Notes: a model not told the origin generated them from the sequence alone. Positions 34,081 through 42,589 are shown, numbered from the stretch's first letter. The stretch: DNA of 64,000 nt from UBA11222 sp049323435 (GCA_049323435.1 JBMOMX010000027.1:55605-119604), one strand, 5' to 3'. Numbers and translations: made by a program.

Positions 34081-34382
34081 TGCGGCTGATTGTTACGCCG
34101 CTGGCAGAAGCCGACATTGAAGAGATTGGCGACTTCATCGCAATAGATAATCCCGGCCGCGCAGTCAGCTTTGCCGTAGAATTACGCGGCCAATGTCGGA
34201 AAATAGCTGCGTCGCCGCACACCTATCGGCTCCGGCCCGAACTGAGAAGTGATATTCGGTCCTGCGTCTATGGTAATTACATCATCTTCTTTACCCATGA
34301 TGAAGAGGCTGTCCGTGTGCTGCGCGTCCTTCATGGCGCGCGCAATATTGCCGATCTGTTCAATCAGCGGGACGAAGAATAG
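34080..34382 (+). CDS. RelE/ParE-family toxin
   Basis: A 100-aa protein with the ParE-type pattern: VTPLAEADIEEIGDFIAIDN at the N-terminus, YRLRPELRSDIRSCVYGNYI in the middle, IIFFTHDEEAVRVLRVLHGA and RNIADLF at the end. ParE-like toxins act on DNA gyrase, RelE-like on ribosome-bound mRNA; the target cannot be told from sequence. The ATG at 34080 overlaps the antitoxin stop; a GTG at 34077 is the alternative. Confidence 0.85.
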   Translation: MRLIVTPLAEADIEEIGDFIAIDNPGRAVSFAVELRGQCRKIAASPHTYRLRPELRSDIRSCVYGNYIIFFTHDEEAVRVLRVLHGARNIADLFNQRDEE

Positions 34383-34384
34383 TT

Positions 34385-34753
34385 TCAGACCGCATCCAGC
34401 ACCGGCGTTCCGAAAATATACCAGGCTTTGGCGACTTTGCCGTTAATGACCTCATAGGTGACGATGACGTCGATCGTGCCGGGGCCTTCGGGAAAGGTGC
34501 GGGTGACGGTTTCATAATCCACCACCTTGTTGCCCAGCACCATGCGCTGCTTCAGGCGCGCAAACAGATTGGCCTCCTGAAACCGCGCCACATGGCGGGC
34601 GCGAATGGCGGCCGCGCCCTCGGCCAGCAATGTCGAGGGATGCTCGAAATACAGCGCGTCGTCGGCCCACATGGCCATAAAGGCCTCAATGTCATGGGCG
34701 TTATAGGCATCAAGCTGGGTTTGAATGACTTTTTCAATTTCTGCGGGGCTCAT
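34385..34753 (-). CDS. SnoaL-like / NTF2-like fold protein
   Basis: A 122-aa protein of the nuclear-transport-factor-2-like superfamily. Pattern IEKVIQTQLDAYNAHDIEAF, MAMWADDALYFEHPSTLL, GAAAIRARHVARF and the closing VTYEVINGKVAKAWYIFG match the cone-shaped alpha+beta fold of SnoaL and ketosteroid-isomerase-like enzymes. GGAAAA precedes the ATG at 34753; the frame continues upstream but without a good start. It lies convergent to the ParE module and upstream of the HigBA module, in the cargo between erpA and xthA. The substrate is unknown. Confidence 0.75.
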   Translation of the reverse strand: MSPAEIEKVIQTQLDAYNAHDIEAFMAMWADDALYFEHPSTLLAEGAAAIRARHVARFQEANLFARLKQRMVLGNKVVDYETVTRTFPEGPGTIDVIVTYEVINGKVAKAWYIFGTPVLDAV

Positions 34754-34939
34754 TGATTTTCCAATATGGCTGTGACGTTTTGAACGCTTTTCATTCCAGC
34801 AATGGCGCGGCATGTCAATCCGCAAGCTGTCCCTTGCCATATGGATCAAACCAGCCGAGCTTGGCATATCGGCTTTCAGAAAAATGGCATTTCGTATCGT
34901 GTGGCTTGACACAGAACGACCGGAGGCGTACATTGCCTC

Positions 34940-35230
34940 ATGAAAATCAGAAACGTGATCCATAAAGGATTGCGCCGGTTCATTGAGGAAAATGATGCTG
35001 CGGGCATTCCCGCCGCCGTCGCCCCCAAGCTGCGTAAAATTTTTTCATTTCTGCAAGACATGGAGTCGGAAACGGAACTGCGCACCGTGCCAAGCTGGAA
35101 AGCGCATCAGTTAACTGGCGGGCGCAAAGGAACCTGGAGCCTTTTTGTGACCAAGAATTGGCGTCTCACGTTTCGCATCGAACAAACCAGTATCGAAATC
35201 ATCGATCTCGACTATGAAGATTATCACTAA
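34940..35230 (+). CDS. higB: HigB-type toxin (RelE superfamily)
   Basis: A 96-aa toxin. It opens with MKIRNVIHKGLRRFIEENDA, has the helical LRKIFSFLQDMESETELRTV, then the conserved HQLTGGRKGTWSLFVTKNWR and LTFRIEQTSIEIIDLDYEDY ending, diagnostic of HigB, a ribosome-dependent mRNase. The toxin precedes its antitoxin, the inverted order typical of higBA modules. A gap of 11 bases separates the two genes. Confidence 0.92.
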   Translation: MKIRNVIHKGLRRFIEENDAAGIPAAVAPKLRKIFSFLQDMESETELRTVPSWKAHQLTGGRKGTWSLFVTKNWRLTFRIEQTSIEIIDLDYEDYH

Positions 35231-35241
35231 AAAGGTGAATC

Positions 35242-35547
35242 ATGACGGCCAAGCAAGGAATTCGCATGCAAAGCCCGTCCCATCCCGGCGGGTTTGTCAA
35301 AACGGAAATTATTGAGCCGCTTGGACTGTCGGTGACAGCTGCCGCGCTTGTGCTTGGCGTGACGCGCCCTGCGCTTTCCGCTTTTTTAAACGAACGGGCA
35401 TCGCTTTCGCCGGAAATGGCGTTGCGTATTGAAAAAGCCTTCGGGGTTTCAATGGACACTCTGATGCGGATGCAGACATCATATGATGTAGCCCGGCTGC
35501 GCAAACAAAAACCCGCAATTCAGGTGCGGCGCTATATACCCGCATGA
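35242..35547 (+). CDS. higA: HigA-type antitoxin (XRE/HTH)
   Basis: A 101-aa helix-turn-helix antitoxin. SPSHPGGFVKTEIIEPLGLS, then the HTH VTAAALVLGVTRPALSAFLN, then ERASLSPEMALRIEKAFGVS are nearly invariant in HigA proteins. It neutralises HigB and represses the operon. Its last codon and stop overlap the xthA start (ATGA), so the host gene xthA is now coupled to the toxin-antitoxin transcript. Confidence 0.92.
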   Translation: MTAKQGIRMQSPSHPGGFVKTEIIEPLGLSVTAAALVLGVTRPALSAFLNERASLSPEMALRIEKAFGVSMDTLMRMQTSYDVARLRKQKPAIQVRRYIPA

Positions 35548-36326
35548 AAATAGTCACCTGGAATGTTAATTCACTGAAGGCGCGGCTGGGGCTGGTGCTG
35601 GATTATCTGCGCGAGGCAAAGCCCGATGTGGCACTTTTGCAGGAAACTAAATGCACCGATGACGGCTTTCCCGCAATTGAGCTTGAAGAGCTTGGCTACA
35701 CTATCGCGCGGCATGGGCAGAAAACCTATAATGGCGTGGCGATCCTTTCAAAATATCCCATTGAAGATGTCAGATGCGGCCTTCCGGGCGGCGAGAATGA
35801 TGATCAGGCACGGTATATAGAGGCCGTGATCAGCTGCCCTGGCCGTCCGGTGCGGGTGGCGTCGATCTATGCGCCAAACGGCAATCCCGTGGAGACGCCA
35901 AAATTTGAGTACAAGCTGGACTGGATGCGCCGCCTGCATGGGCATGCGAAAAACCTGCTGGTCCATGAGGAAGCACTGGTTCTTGGCGGAGATTTGAATG
36001 TCATCCTCAGCGAGGATGATCTTTATGATCCCCGCGCCTGGGAGGGCGACGCCCTGTACCGGCCGGAAGCGATTACCGCGCTGCGGAGCATTCTGAACCT
36101 TGGCCTGACCGACGCCTATCGCGCCTGCCATACCGAACCGCACCGCTACACTTTCTGGGATTATCAAGCCGGCGCCTGGGCCAAGGATCACGGCATTCGC
36201 ATTGATTATCTGCTATTGTCGCCACAGGCCACGGACCGGCTGAACGCCTGCGCCATCGACAAGCAGGTGCGCGGCTGGGAAAGGCCCTCGGACCATGTGC
36301 CGGTCTGGGCTGAGATGGTGGAATAA
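35544..36326 (+). CDS. xthA: Exodeoxyribonuclease III
   Basis: A 260-aa AP endonuclease/3'-exonuclease of base excision repair. Catalytic segments are MKIVTWNVNSLKARL, LLQETKCTDD (metal-binding Glu), NGVAILSKYPIED, LGGDLNVILSEDDLYDPRAW (Asp/Asn), RIDYLLLSPQA and the C-terminal RPSDHVPVWAEM (catalytic His). It starts inside the higA stop codon. The pairing with erpA seen in relatives is interrupted here by two toxin-antitoxin modules. Confidence 0.94.
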   Translation: MKIVTWNVNSLKARLGLVLDYLREAKPDVALLQETKCTDDGFPAIELEELGYTIARHGQKTYNGVAILSKYPIEDVRCGLPGGENDDQARYIEAVISCPGRPVRVASIYAPNGNPVETPKFEYKLDWMRRLHGHAKNLLVHEEALVLGGDLNVILSEDDLYDPRAWEGDALYRPEAITALRSILNLGLTDAYRACHTEPHRYTFWDYQAGAWAKDHGIRIDYLLLSPQATDRLNACAIDKQVRGWERPSDHVPVWAEMVE

Positions 36327-36337
36327 GCCGATAAAAC

Positions 36338-37117
36338 ATGATGACTTTGACGGGAGTACTTTGTTTTTCTCACAAGCCGCACCTGCGCCTTGCGTTGACG
36401 CTGATTTTTTACCTGCTTGTTCCCGGTGCGGGGCTGGCCCTGGATGACCGCCCGACCGTAGTGGAGCTTTATACCAGTCAGGGATGCAGCTCCTGTATTA
36501 TTGCTGACAGGCATATGCAGCAGCTCAGTAAAAGGGAGGAAGTGATCGCACTGACTTTCCCGGTGACTTATTGGGATTATCTGGGCTGGAAGGATACGCT
36601 GGCCAAGCCGGAATTTGATGCAAGGCAACGCGCCTACGCAACAGCAGCGGGAAGTGCGGATATCTACACGCCGCAAATCATAATAGACGGCGTATATCGC
36701 GAAGTCGGATCAGAGACCGGCGTGATTGACGAAGTGATCACATATCAGACCGGCGCCCGCCCGCCCGCCGTAGGGATTAATCTGTGGCCGGGCCCGCTTG
36801 CGATAGCCGTGAATATTGGCGCGGGCACATTGCCGCCCGGCGCGCAATCCGCCAGCATCCGGTTAATCCAATATGACACACGTCAGTTCGTTTCGGTCAA
36901 GGCAGGTGAAAATGCGGGCAAGGAACTGGTTTATTTCAATATTGTGCGGTCCATGACCTCGGTCGGCATATGGCAGGGCCAGAGCATGGGGCTTAATCTT
37001 CCCATTCGCGATTTTCGCAAGGCCGGATATTCCGGAATCGCCGTGCTGTTACAAGTGGATGATGGCGGCCCCATTCTGGGAGCCGCCAAAATGGATTTCT
37101 CAAGGCTGGAAAAATGA
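36338..37117 (+). CDS. DUF1223 exported thioredoxin-like protein
   Basis: A 259-aa exported protein. A signal peptide (LALTLIFYLLVPGAGLAL) is followed by a thioredoxin-like domain whose active site reads VVELYTSQGCSSCIIADRHM, with a C-x-x-C pair. Then VTYWDYLGWKDTLAKPEFDA and YTPQIIIDGVYREVGS follow, matching DUF1223, a periplasmic family of unknown function. The C-terminal half is a beta-rich domain. It follows xthA by 11 bases. Confidence 0.88.
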   Translation: MMTLTGVLCFSHKPHLRLALTLIFYLLVPGAGLALDDRPTVVELYTSQGCSSCIIADRHMQQLSKREEVIALTFPVTYWDYLGWKDTLAKPEFDARQRAYATAAGSADIYTPQIIIDGVYREVGSETGVIDEVITYQTGARPPAVGINLWPGPLAIAVNIGAGTLPPGAQSASIRLIQYDTRQFVSVKAGENAGKELVYFNIVRSMTSVGIWQGQSMGLNLPIRDFRKAGYSGIAVLLQVDDGGPILGAAKMDFSRLEK

Positions 37118-37245
37118 GAGTTAACAGAGTCTGAATTTTTCAAACTCAATGTGACGGCCGTCACTTGTTCGTCCATTACGTTTTACCAATACTGTCCCAA
37201 TCTCAGCCTTCATATGGGCGGGGTTTACCTATTGGGAGATGTAAA

Positions 37246-37851
37246 ATGAATAAACTTTTATCCAATTTTATACGGCCAGTTATGTTGGGCGCCTGCGCCA
37301 TGGGATTTGCCGCTGCTGCAACGCCTGCCCTGGCCATAATCGCTGTCTCCGAATGGCAGGAGGTGGGGGATGCCGGTGGCATCGGAAACCCACAGGCAAC
37401 TGCCGGCAATGGCGCCCTGGTTACGATTCGCGGATCGCTTGGCGAATTTATCCCGGAGACGGAAAGCACTGACAATGGAGACGTGTTCACCATTCGCTTT
37501 TGCAGCAATTGCGAGTCAGGCTTTGGTGATTTTGAAGCCTTTGCCCGCTTCGACGACGGTGAATTGGCCGAGTTCTTTCCACTTGTTCTGGAACTGTTTT
37601 CCGAACAAGGCGAAAGCATAGCTGTTGGAGAGTTTGGGTCTCTGTTCATTGAGGAGCTGGCGGCCGGCATATACCATCTTGGTGTTTTCACCGATATAGG
37701 TTTCGATCCGCCTTTCACCCTCACCTTTGATAATTTGAATGTGGACCCTCTTAATCCTCTGAATCCGGCTTCGGTACCGGAACCTGTTACGCTTGGCCTG
37801 CTTGGCGCGGGTCTGGCGGGCATTGGCGCATTTCGGCGCCGCAGGGCATAA
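37246..37851 (+). CDS. PEP-CTERM-anchored exported protein
   Basis: A 201-aa exported protein with a signal peptide (MLGACAMGFAAAATPALA) and a C-terminal sorting tail VPEPVTLGLLGAGLAGIGAF followed by RRRRA: Pro-Glu-Pro motif, hydrophobic helix, basic cluster. The middle is acidic with a Cys pair (CSNCESGFGDF). PEP-CTERM proteins are processed by exosortase/EpsH and often linked to exopolysaccharide. No exosortase lies in the window. The ATG at 37246 follows GGGAGAT. A terminator follows at 37873, so it is probably a single-gene unit. Confidence 0.88.
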   Translation: MNKLLSNFIRPVMLGACAMGFAAAATPALAIIAVSEWQEVGDAGGIGNPQATAGNGALVTIRGSLGEFIPETESTDNGDVFTIRFCSNCESGFGDFEAFARFDDGELAEFFPLVLELFSEQGESIAVGEFGSLFIEELAAGIYHLGVFTDIGFDPPFTLTFDNLNVDPLNPLNPASVPEPVTLGLLGAGLAGIGAFRRRRA

Positions 37852-37872
37852 TTCGCCTAAATCCCTCCGCAG

Positions 37873-37906
37873 AAGAACGGCGGCTTTATTTCAGGCCGCC
37901 GTTCTT
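37873..37906 (+). terminator. Terminator after the PEP-CTERM gene
   Basis: A 12-bp perfect stem AAGAACGGCGGC / GCCGCCGTTCTT with a 10-nt loop, followed by ATTTG. The U tract is short but the stem is strong, and it lies 21 bases after the stop codon. Confidence 0.75.
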
Positions 37907-38079
37907 ATTTGTGAGCGAAACGCAAAATAACGGGTTCAGGTCTTGACATGCCAGTTACTTACTCTGTTCTGCTTTGCTGGAAAACTGGTCAAATGTTGAT
38001 ATCATGGTAGAATGCGTTGTAGTGGCAGATTTCCCGCGCCGTCACATTTTACAGGATCGGGTTTTACAGGATTGGCGTG

Positions 38080-38451
38080 ATGGCGAACCACCAGCAGACA
38101 TTTCTTACGGCCACGGCGCGCGGTTTTGCCGGGCGCTGCCCGAATTGCGGCAAGGGAAAACTGTTTCGCGCTTTTCTGAAGCCGGTTGATGCGTGCGCCC
38201 GGTGCGACGAAGCCATCGGTCATATCCGCGCCGATGACGGGCCGGCATGGCTGACCATTCTGATTACCGGGCATGTGGTCGTACCGCTGCTGCTGATGGT
38301 GGAACAGCGCACGGCCTGGCCCGTATGGGTGGCCACGAGCTTCTGGTCAGCGCTGGTTGTCGTGCTTGTGCTTATCCTGCTGCCGCGCAGCAAAGGCGCC
38401 TTTATCGGGGCGATCTGGCGGACCCAGGCTACGGGCGAGGATAGCGTTTAG
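38080..38451 (+). CDS. DUF983 zinc-ribbon membrane protein
   Basis: A 123-aa protein. The N-terminal zinc ribbon is GRCPNCGKGKLFRAFLKPVD followed by ACARCDEAIG (four cysteines in two C-x2-C pairs). Two membrane helices follow (WLTILITGHVVVPLLLMVEQ and the SFWSALVVVLVLILLP stretch), ending near GAFIGAIWR. This matches DUF983, often linked to cytochrome oxidase assembly loci but of unproven role. A GTG three bases earlier is an alternative start. The ribosome-site region is an 11-bp direct repeat (TTTTACAGGAT at 38047 and 38062). Confidence 0.85.
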   Translation: MANHQQTFLTATARGFAGRCPNCGKGKLFRAFLKPVDACARCDEAIGHIRADDGPAWLTILITGHVVVPLLLMVEQRTAWPVWVATSFWSALVVVLVLILLPRSKGAFIGAIWRTQATGEDSV

Positions 38452-38463
38452 AACAGCATCCAG

Positions 38464-39630
38464 CTAGGATTTCGCAAGCAGCGCCAGCACGGCCTGTGCT
38501 GCGCGCTGGCCGGGCGGGGTTTGTCCCGCACCCAGTTCCTGTAAAGCTTTTCGCATGCCGGCGCGTTGGCGTTCGGCCGCCTTTGTTGCGTCCAGCAGCG
38601 GCCCCAGTTCGCGCGCCAGACTTTCGGGCGTGCAATCCTGTTGCAGCAGTTCCGGGATCAGGCTTTCATTCAGGATCAGATTGACCAGATTTACATGTGA
38701 AATTTTCAGCACGCGGCGCGCAATCATGGCAGTCAGCGGACTGACTTTATAAGCCACCACATGCGGCGTGGCGCAAACTGCGAGTTCAAGCGATACGGTG
38801 CCGGAGGCCGCCAGCGCTGCATTGCAGGCGGCAAAGCCCGCCAGTTTCTCCGCATTATCTTCCGTAACGATCACCCGCCCCGGCCAGTTCGCCGCCGCTG
38901 CCCGCACCTGGTCCGCCACATGCGGCAGAGTTGCACAGAAGATGTGCAGATCCGGCTGATCGCGTGACAGGCATTGGATCGTATCGCCGAAGGGTTGCAG
39001 CAACCGCGACACTTCGCCACCCCTGCTGCCCGGTAAAACACCTAGCAATGGAACATCCGGGGGGATTGCATGACGCTTGCGAAACTCCGCCCCCGCATCA
39101 GCGGCGGGAATTCGCCCAACTACCGGATGCCCCACAAAGCTGCACGGCAATCCTTGCGCGATAAACAAAGGCGGCTCGAACGGCAATAGCGCCAGCACCA
39201 GATCGACATAGCGGGCGATCTTGCGCGCCCGCCCCCGCCGCCAGGCCCAGATTTGCGGCGCGACATAATGCACGATGGGAATTTGCGGCGCATATTTGCG
39301 CACCTGGCGGGCCACACGAAAACAGAAATCCGGGCTGTCAATGGTGATCAGCATATCCGGGCGTGCCTGCAAAGCCAGCCCCACGGTCTGGGCGATACGC
39401 AGTTGCAGTTGCGGTAATCTGGGCAGCACTTCGGCAACTCCCATCACCGAAAGATCGGTCATGTCGAACAGGCTTTGATGCCCTGCCCTGGCCATAGCCG
39501 GGCCGCCCACACCGAATGCAGCGATGGGCCGCCCGCTTGACTGCGCCAGCGCCTGAAGCAATTCCGCGGCAATGGCGTCACCGGACGGCTCGCCCGCGAT
39601 CAGCATCAGCCGCAGTGGCGTCTCTGCCAT
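38464..39630 (-). CDS. lpxB: Lipid-A-disaccharide synthase
   Basis: A 388-aa peripheral membrane glycosyltransferase (family 19) joining UDP-diacylglucosamine and lipid X. The N-terminal signature is LMLIAGEPSGDAIAAELLQA. DSPDFCFRVARQVRKYAPQI, YVAPQIWAWRRGRARKIARY and PCSFVGHPVVGRIP follow, then LLGVLPGSRGGEVSRLLQPF for the nucleotide-sugar site. Its ATG overlaps the lpxI stop (TGATG), so the two lipid A genes are translationally coupled. Confidence 0.95.
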   Translation of the reverse strand: MAETPLRLMLIAGEPSGDAIAAELLQALAQSSGRPIAAFGVGGPAMARAGHQSLFDMTDLSVMGVAEVLPRLPQLQLRIAQTVGLALQARPDMLITIDSPDFCFRVARQVRKYAPQIPIVHYVAPQIWAWRRGRARKIARYVDLVLALLPFEPPLFIAQGLPCSFVGHPVVGRIPAADAGAEFRKRHAIPPDVPLLGVLPGSRGGEVSRLLQPFGDTIQCLSRDQPDLHIFCATLPHVADQVRAAAANWPGRVIVTEDNAEKLAGFAACNAALAASGTVSLELAVCATPHVVAYKVSPLTAMIARRVLKISHVNLVNLILNESLIPELLQQDCTPESLARELGPLLDATKAAERQRAGMRKALQELGAGQTPPGQRAAQAVLALLAKS

Positions 39631-40487
39631 CAGTCCATTTCCCCGGCCCCGTTCAGGCCTACCAAAAACATGCCGCGCGCATCGGCCTCCTGGATCATGG
39701 CGCCCGCATCAACCAACAGCGCCCCGCCTGCTTCGAACACGATACCGGCCAGACCTGCCGCCGCCGCCAGATGCAGGGTCGTCACCCCGATGGCCGGCAT
39801 ATCAATACGCCGTTCCTGTCCGGGTTTGGGCAGTTTTATCAGCACGCCGCGCCGCCTGCCGCCGTCCGTGTTTGGGGTTGCGCGCAGGCTTCCGGGTAAT
39901 TGGGCGCAGCGGGTCAGCATGGCGTCTGTGCCTTCCGCCGCCTCAACCGCCAGAACGACGCCACGGCAGACCACGACCCCCTGCCCGATATCCAGCGCGC
40001 CGGTCTGGCGCGCCACATGCAGCGCGCGGGCGATATCCGCCTGATCTTCCGGTCCGGGCGCGATCTGACCCAATTGGCCCGCCGGGGCGGCAATATCCGC
40101 CAGCACCTCATGCGCGCCAACCACCCTGAAGCCATGACGTTCAAATTCATTAACAAGGGCGCGTAAAAGCTGATCATCACCGCCCAGCGCCGCCCGGACA
40201 TAGCGCGGCAGGAACCGCATGCCGCCCCAGTCCAGCTTCAGATGGCGCAGATCGGGCCGCCGCACGGCACCGATAAAGACCACCTCTTCGCAATCATGCT
40301 GGCGCAGGGCGCGCATCAGACTGCCCACCGCGCCAATCCCGACCCATTGATGCGGATAGCGGGCGATCTGGGATGCAGCAGCACCCAGTATACCCGCAAT
40401 AAAGCAGGGCCGCCCCTCGGCCGCGCATTGTTCCGCCAGCATCAGCGGGATCGGTCCGCTGCCTGCAATAATTCCCAGCGGCTTCAT
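39630..40487 (-). CDS. lpxI: UDP-2,3-diacylglucosamine diphosphatase LpxI
   Basis: A 285-aa enzyme of lipid A synthesis that hydrolyses UDP-2,3-diacylglucosamine to lipid X. The N-terminal domain opens with MKPLGIIAGSGPIPLMLAEQ, and the C-terminal domain has GQGVVVCRGVVLAVEAAEGT, IDMPAIGVTTLHLAAAAGLA and GIVFEAGGALLVDAGAM, typical of LpxI (DUF1009). Alphaproteobacteria use LpxI in place of LpxH. It is directly upstream of lpxB, which takes its product. Confidence 0.93.
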   Translation of the reverse strand: MKPLGIIAGSGPIPLMLAEQCAAEGRPCFIAGILGAAASQIARYPHQWVGIGAVGSLMRALRQHDCEEVVFIGAVRRPDLRHLKLDWGGMRFLPRYVRAALGGDDQLLRALVNEFERHGFRVVGAHEVLADIAAPAGQLGQIAPGPEDQADIARALHVARQTGALDIGQGVVVCRGVVLAVEAAEGTDAMLTRCAQLPGSLRATPNTDGGRRRGVLIKLPKPGQERRIDMPAIGVTTLHLAAAAGLAGIVFEAGGALLVDAGAMIQEADARGMFLVGLNGAGEMD

Positions 40488-40730
40488 TACAGGCCTGGCG
40501 CGCGGATGCGCAGGAATGAATCACTGATTTCCTGAAAAGTTCCCATATGCCGAGCCTAGCACAGCCGCCGTCCCATCAAAACGGCTCAGAATTAATCCAT
40601 TCGGAGAAAATCAGGCATCTTGCCCAACTTTTATTCATATTGCCTGTTAACCGGGCAAATTCGGGATTGTTTCCTGCCCGGCATGGCGGTAACAATCGCA
40701 GAAATCAGACTGGTTACGCACTATTGGTAA
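40488..40730. other. Gene-free region upstream of the glnBA promoter
   Basis: Between the divergent lpxI and glnB genes. No open frame here looks coding. It probably holds the lpxI promoter and enhancer sites for the sigma-54 promoter that follows; I found no convincing NtrC palindrome. Confidence 0.4.
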
Positions 40731-40747
40731 CTGGCACAACACATGCT
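40731..40747 (+). promoter_or_regulatory. Sigma-54 (-24/-12) promoter of glnB-glnA
   Basis: CTGGCACAACACATGCT matches the sigma-54 consensus YTGGCACGRNNNTTGCW with only two mismatches: the -24 GG and -12 GC elements are intact and correctly spaced. It ends 67 bases before the glnB ATG. This fits NtrC-dependent activation of glnBA under nitrogen limitation. Confidence 0.75.
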
Positions 40748-40813
40748 AATCAATGGCTGTGACGCTTATTTACGGCAACTGGCCAGCCGTTTGTAACAGG
40801 AACCCGAACGCAC

Positions 40814-41152
40814 ATGAAAAAGATCGAGGCGATCATTAAGCCTTTCAAGTTGGATGAAGTGAAGGAAGCGCTTCACGAAATTGGCTTGCAGGGGATTACG
40901 GTACTGGAAGCCAAGGGATTTGGACGTCAGAAAGGACATACAGAACTATATCGCGGGGCTGAATATGTTGTCGATTTTCTGCCCAAGGTGAAAATCGAGA
41001 TCGTTTTGTCGGATGATATGGTTGAACGCGCCATCGACGCCATCAAGGGCGCCGCCCATACCGGCCGCATTGGCGACGGCAAGCTGTTTGTCAGCAATAT
41101 CGAGGAAGCCTTGCGTATTCGCACCGGGGAAACCGGCGAAGAAGCGCTGTAA
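40814..41152 (+). CDS. glnB: Nitrogen regulatory protein P-II
   Basis: A 112-aa signalling protein that reports glutamine, 2-oxoglutarate and ATP status. MKKIEAIIKPFKLDEVKEAL opens the protein, and the T-loop GRQKGHTELYRGAEYVVDFL carries the uridylylation site Tyr51. The C-terminal signature GRIGDGKLFV is intact. It is 27 bases upstream of glnA, the classic alphaproteobacterial glnBA operon, and is preceded by a sigma-54 promoter. Confidence 0.96.
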   Translation: MKKIEAIIKPFKLDEVKEALHEIGLQGITVLEAKGFGRQKGHTELYRGAEYVVDFLPKVKIEIVLSDDMVERAIDAIKGAAHTGRIGDGKLFVSNIEEALRIRTGETGEEAL

Positions 41153-41179
41153 CACCACTTTCACAACAGGGAAAATAAA

Positions 41180-42589
41180 ATGTCCGACGTCAATAAACTT
41201 ATGAAGAACATCAAGGACAACGATGTCAAATTCGTTGATCTGCGTTTTACCGATCCGCGCGGCAAGTGGCAGCATCTGACCATGGATGTGGCTGTATTCG
41301 ATGAAGACATGCTTGCTGAAGGCATCATGTTTGACGGCTCCTCGATTGCGGGATGGAAGGCCATCAATGAATCCGACATGACGCTGATGCCGGATCTCGG
41401 CACGGCGGTAATGGACCCTTTCATGGCGCAAAACACGCTTGTGCTGATTTGCGACATTCTGGAACCTTCAACCGGTCAGGCCTATAGCCGCGACCCGCGT
41501 TCCACCGCCAAGGCGGCGGAAGCCTATCTGAAATTTACCGGCCTGGGCGACACCGCCTTTTTCGGCCCGGAAGCTGAATTTTTCGTCTTCGATGATGTCC
41601 GTTACAAGGTTGAAATGAACGAAACCAGCTTTTCCATCGACAGCGTGGAAGGCCCGTACAATACCGGTACGAAATATGATGGCGGCAATCTTGCGCATCG
41701 CCCCCGCGTCAAGGGCGGCTATTTCCCGGTGCCGCCAATGGATACACTTCAGGACATGCGTTCTGAAATGCTGGCGATCATGCGTGAAATGGGGCTGGAC
41801 ACTGAAAAGCATCACCATGAAGTTGCCCCCAGCCAGCACGAGCTGGGCATGAAATACAGCACCCTGACCAAAATTGCCGACCAGATGCAGATTTACAAAT
41901 ATGTGATCCATCAGGTAGCGGCGAGCTATGGCAAGACCGCCACCTTCATGCCAAAGCCGCTTTATGGCGATAATGGCTCGGGCATGCATGTGCATCAGTC
42001 AATCTGGAAAGGCGGCAAGCCGACCTTCGCCGGTTCGGGCTATGCCGATCTGTCGGATACGTGCCTGTATTATATCGGCGGCATCATCAAGCATGCCAAG
42101 GCGCTGAACGCGCTGACCAATGCCTCCACCAACAGCTATAAGCGCCTGATCCCGGGGTTTGAAGCGCCGGTGCTGCTGGCCTATTCAGCGCGCAACCGGT
42201 CTGCCTCCTGCCGCATTCCATTCGCGCAGAACCCCAAGGCCAAGCGCGTCGAGGTCCGCTTCCCCGATTGCACCGCCAACCCCTATCTGGCGTTTGCCGC
42301 GATGCTGATGGCCGGCCTTGACGGCATCGAAAACAAGATCCATCCCGGCGATCCGATGGACAAGGATCTGTACGATCTGCCGCCGGAGGAACTGAAGGAA
42401 GTGCCGACAGTGTGCGGCAGCCTGCGCCAGGCGCTGGAATCGCTCGACGCCGACCGCGCCTTCCTGAAAAAGGGCAATGTGTTCAGCGACGAGCAGCTCG
42501 ATTCCTATATCGATCTGAAAATGGAAGAAGTGTACGCCTTCGAACACACGCCGCATCCGATTGAGTATCAGATGTATTACAGCGTCTGA
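41180..42589 (+). CDS. glnA: Glutamine synthetase, type I
   Basis: A 469-aa dodecameric enzyme forming glutamine from glutamate, ammonia and ATP. The signature FDGSSIAGWKAINESDMTLM, ATP-binding KPLYGDNGSGMHVHQSIWKG and NRSASCRIPFAQNPKAKRVE regions are complete. The adenylylation site Tyr398 sits in MDKDLYDLPPEE, so activity is probably controlled by GlnE. Length and start (GTG-free, ATG at 41180 after ACAGGGAAA) match GlnA of the class. Confidence 0.97.
   Translation: MSDVNKLMKNIKDNDVKFVDLRFTDPRGKWQHLTMDVAVFDEDMLAEGIMFDGSSIAGWKAINESDMTLMPDLGTAVMDPFMAQNTLVLICDILEPSTGQAYSRDPRSTAKAAEAYLKFTGLGDTAFFGPEAEFFVFDDVRYKVEMNETSFSIDSVEGPYNTGTKYDGGNLAHRPRVKGGYFPVPPMDTLQDMRSEMLAIMREMGLDTEKHHHEVAPSQHELGMKYSTLTKIADQMQIYKYVIHQVAASYGKTATFMPKPLYGDNGSGMHVHQSIWKGGKPTFAGSGYADLSDTCLYYIGGIIKHAKALNALTNASTNSYKRLIPGFEAPVLLAYSARNRSASCRIPFAQNPKAKRVEVRFPDCTANPYLAFAAMLMAGLDGIENKIHPGDPMDKDLYDLPPEELKEVPTVCGSLRQALESLDADRAFLKKGNVFSDEQLDSYIDLKMEEVYAFEHTPHPIEYQMYYSV

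Noticed and set aside
40711..40730. TTACGCACTATTGGTAA as an NtrC enhancer
   Set aside because: It abuts the -24 element and departs from the TGCACC-type consensus; NtrC sites normally lie further upstream.
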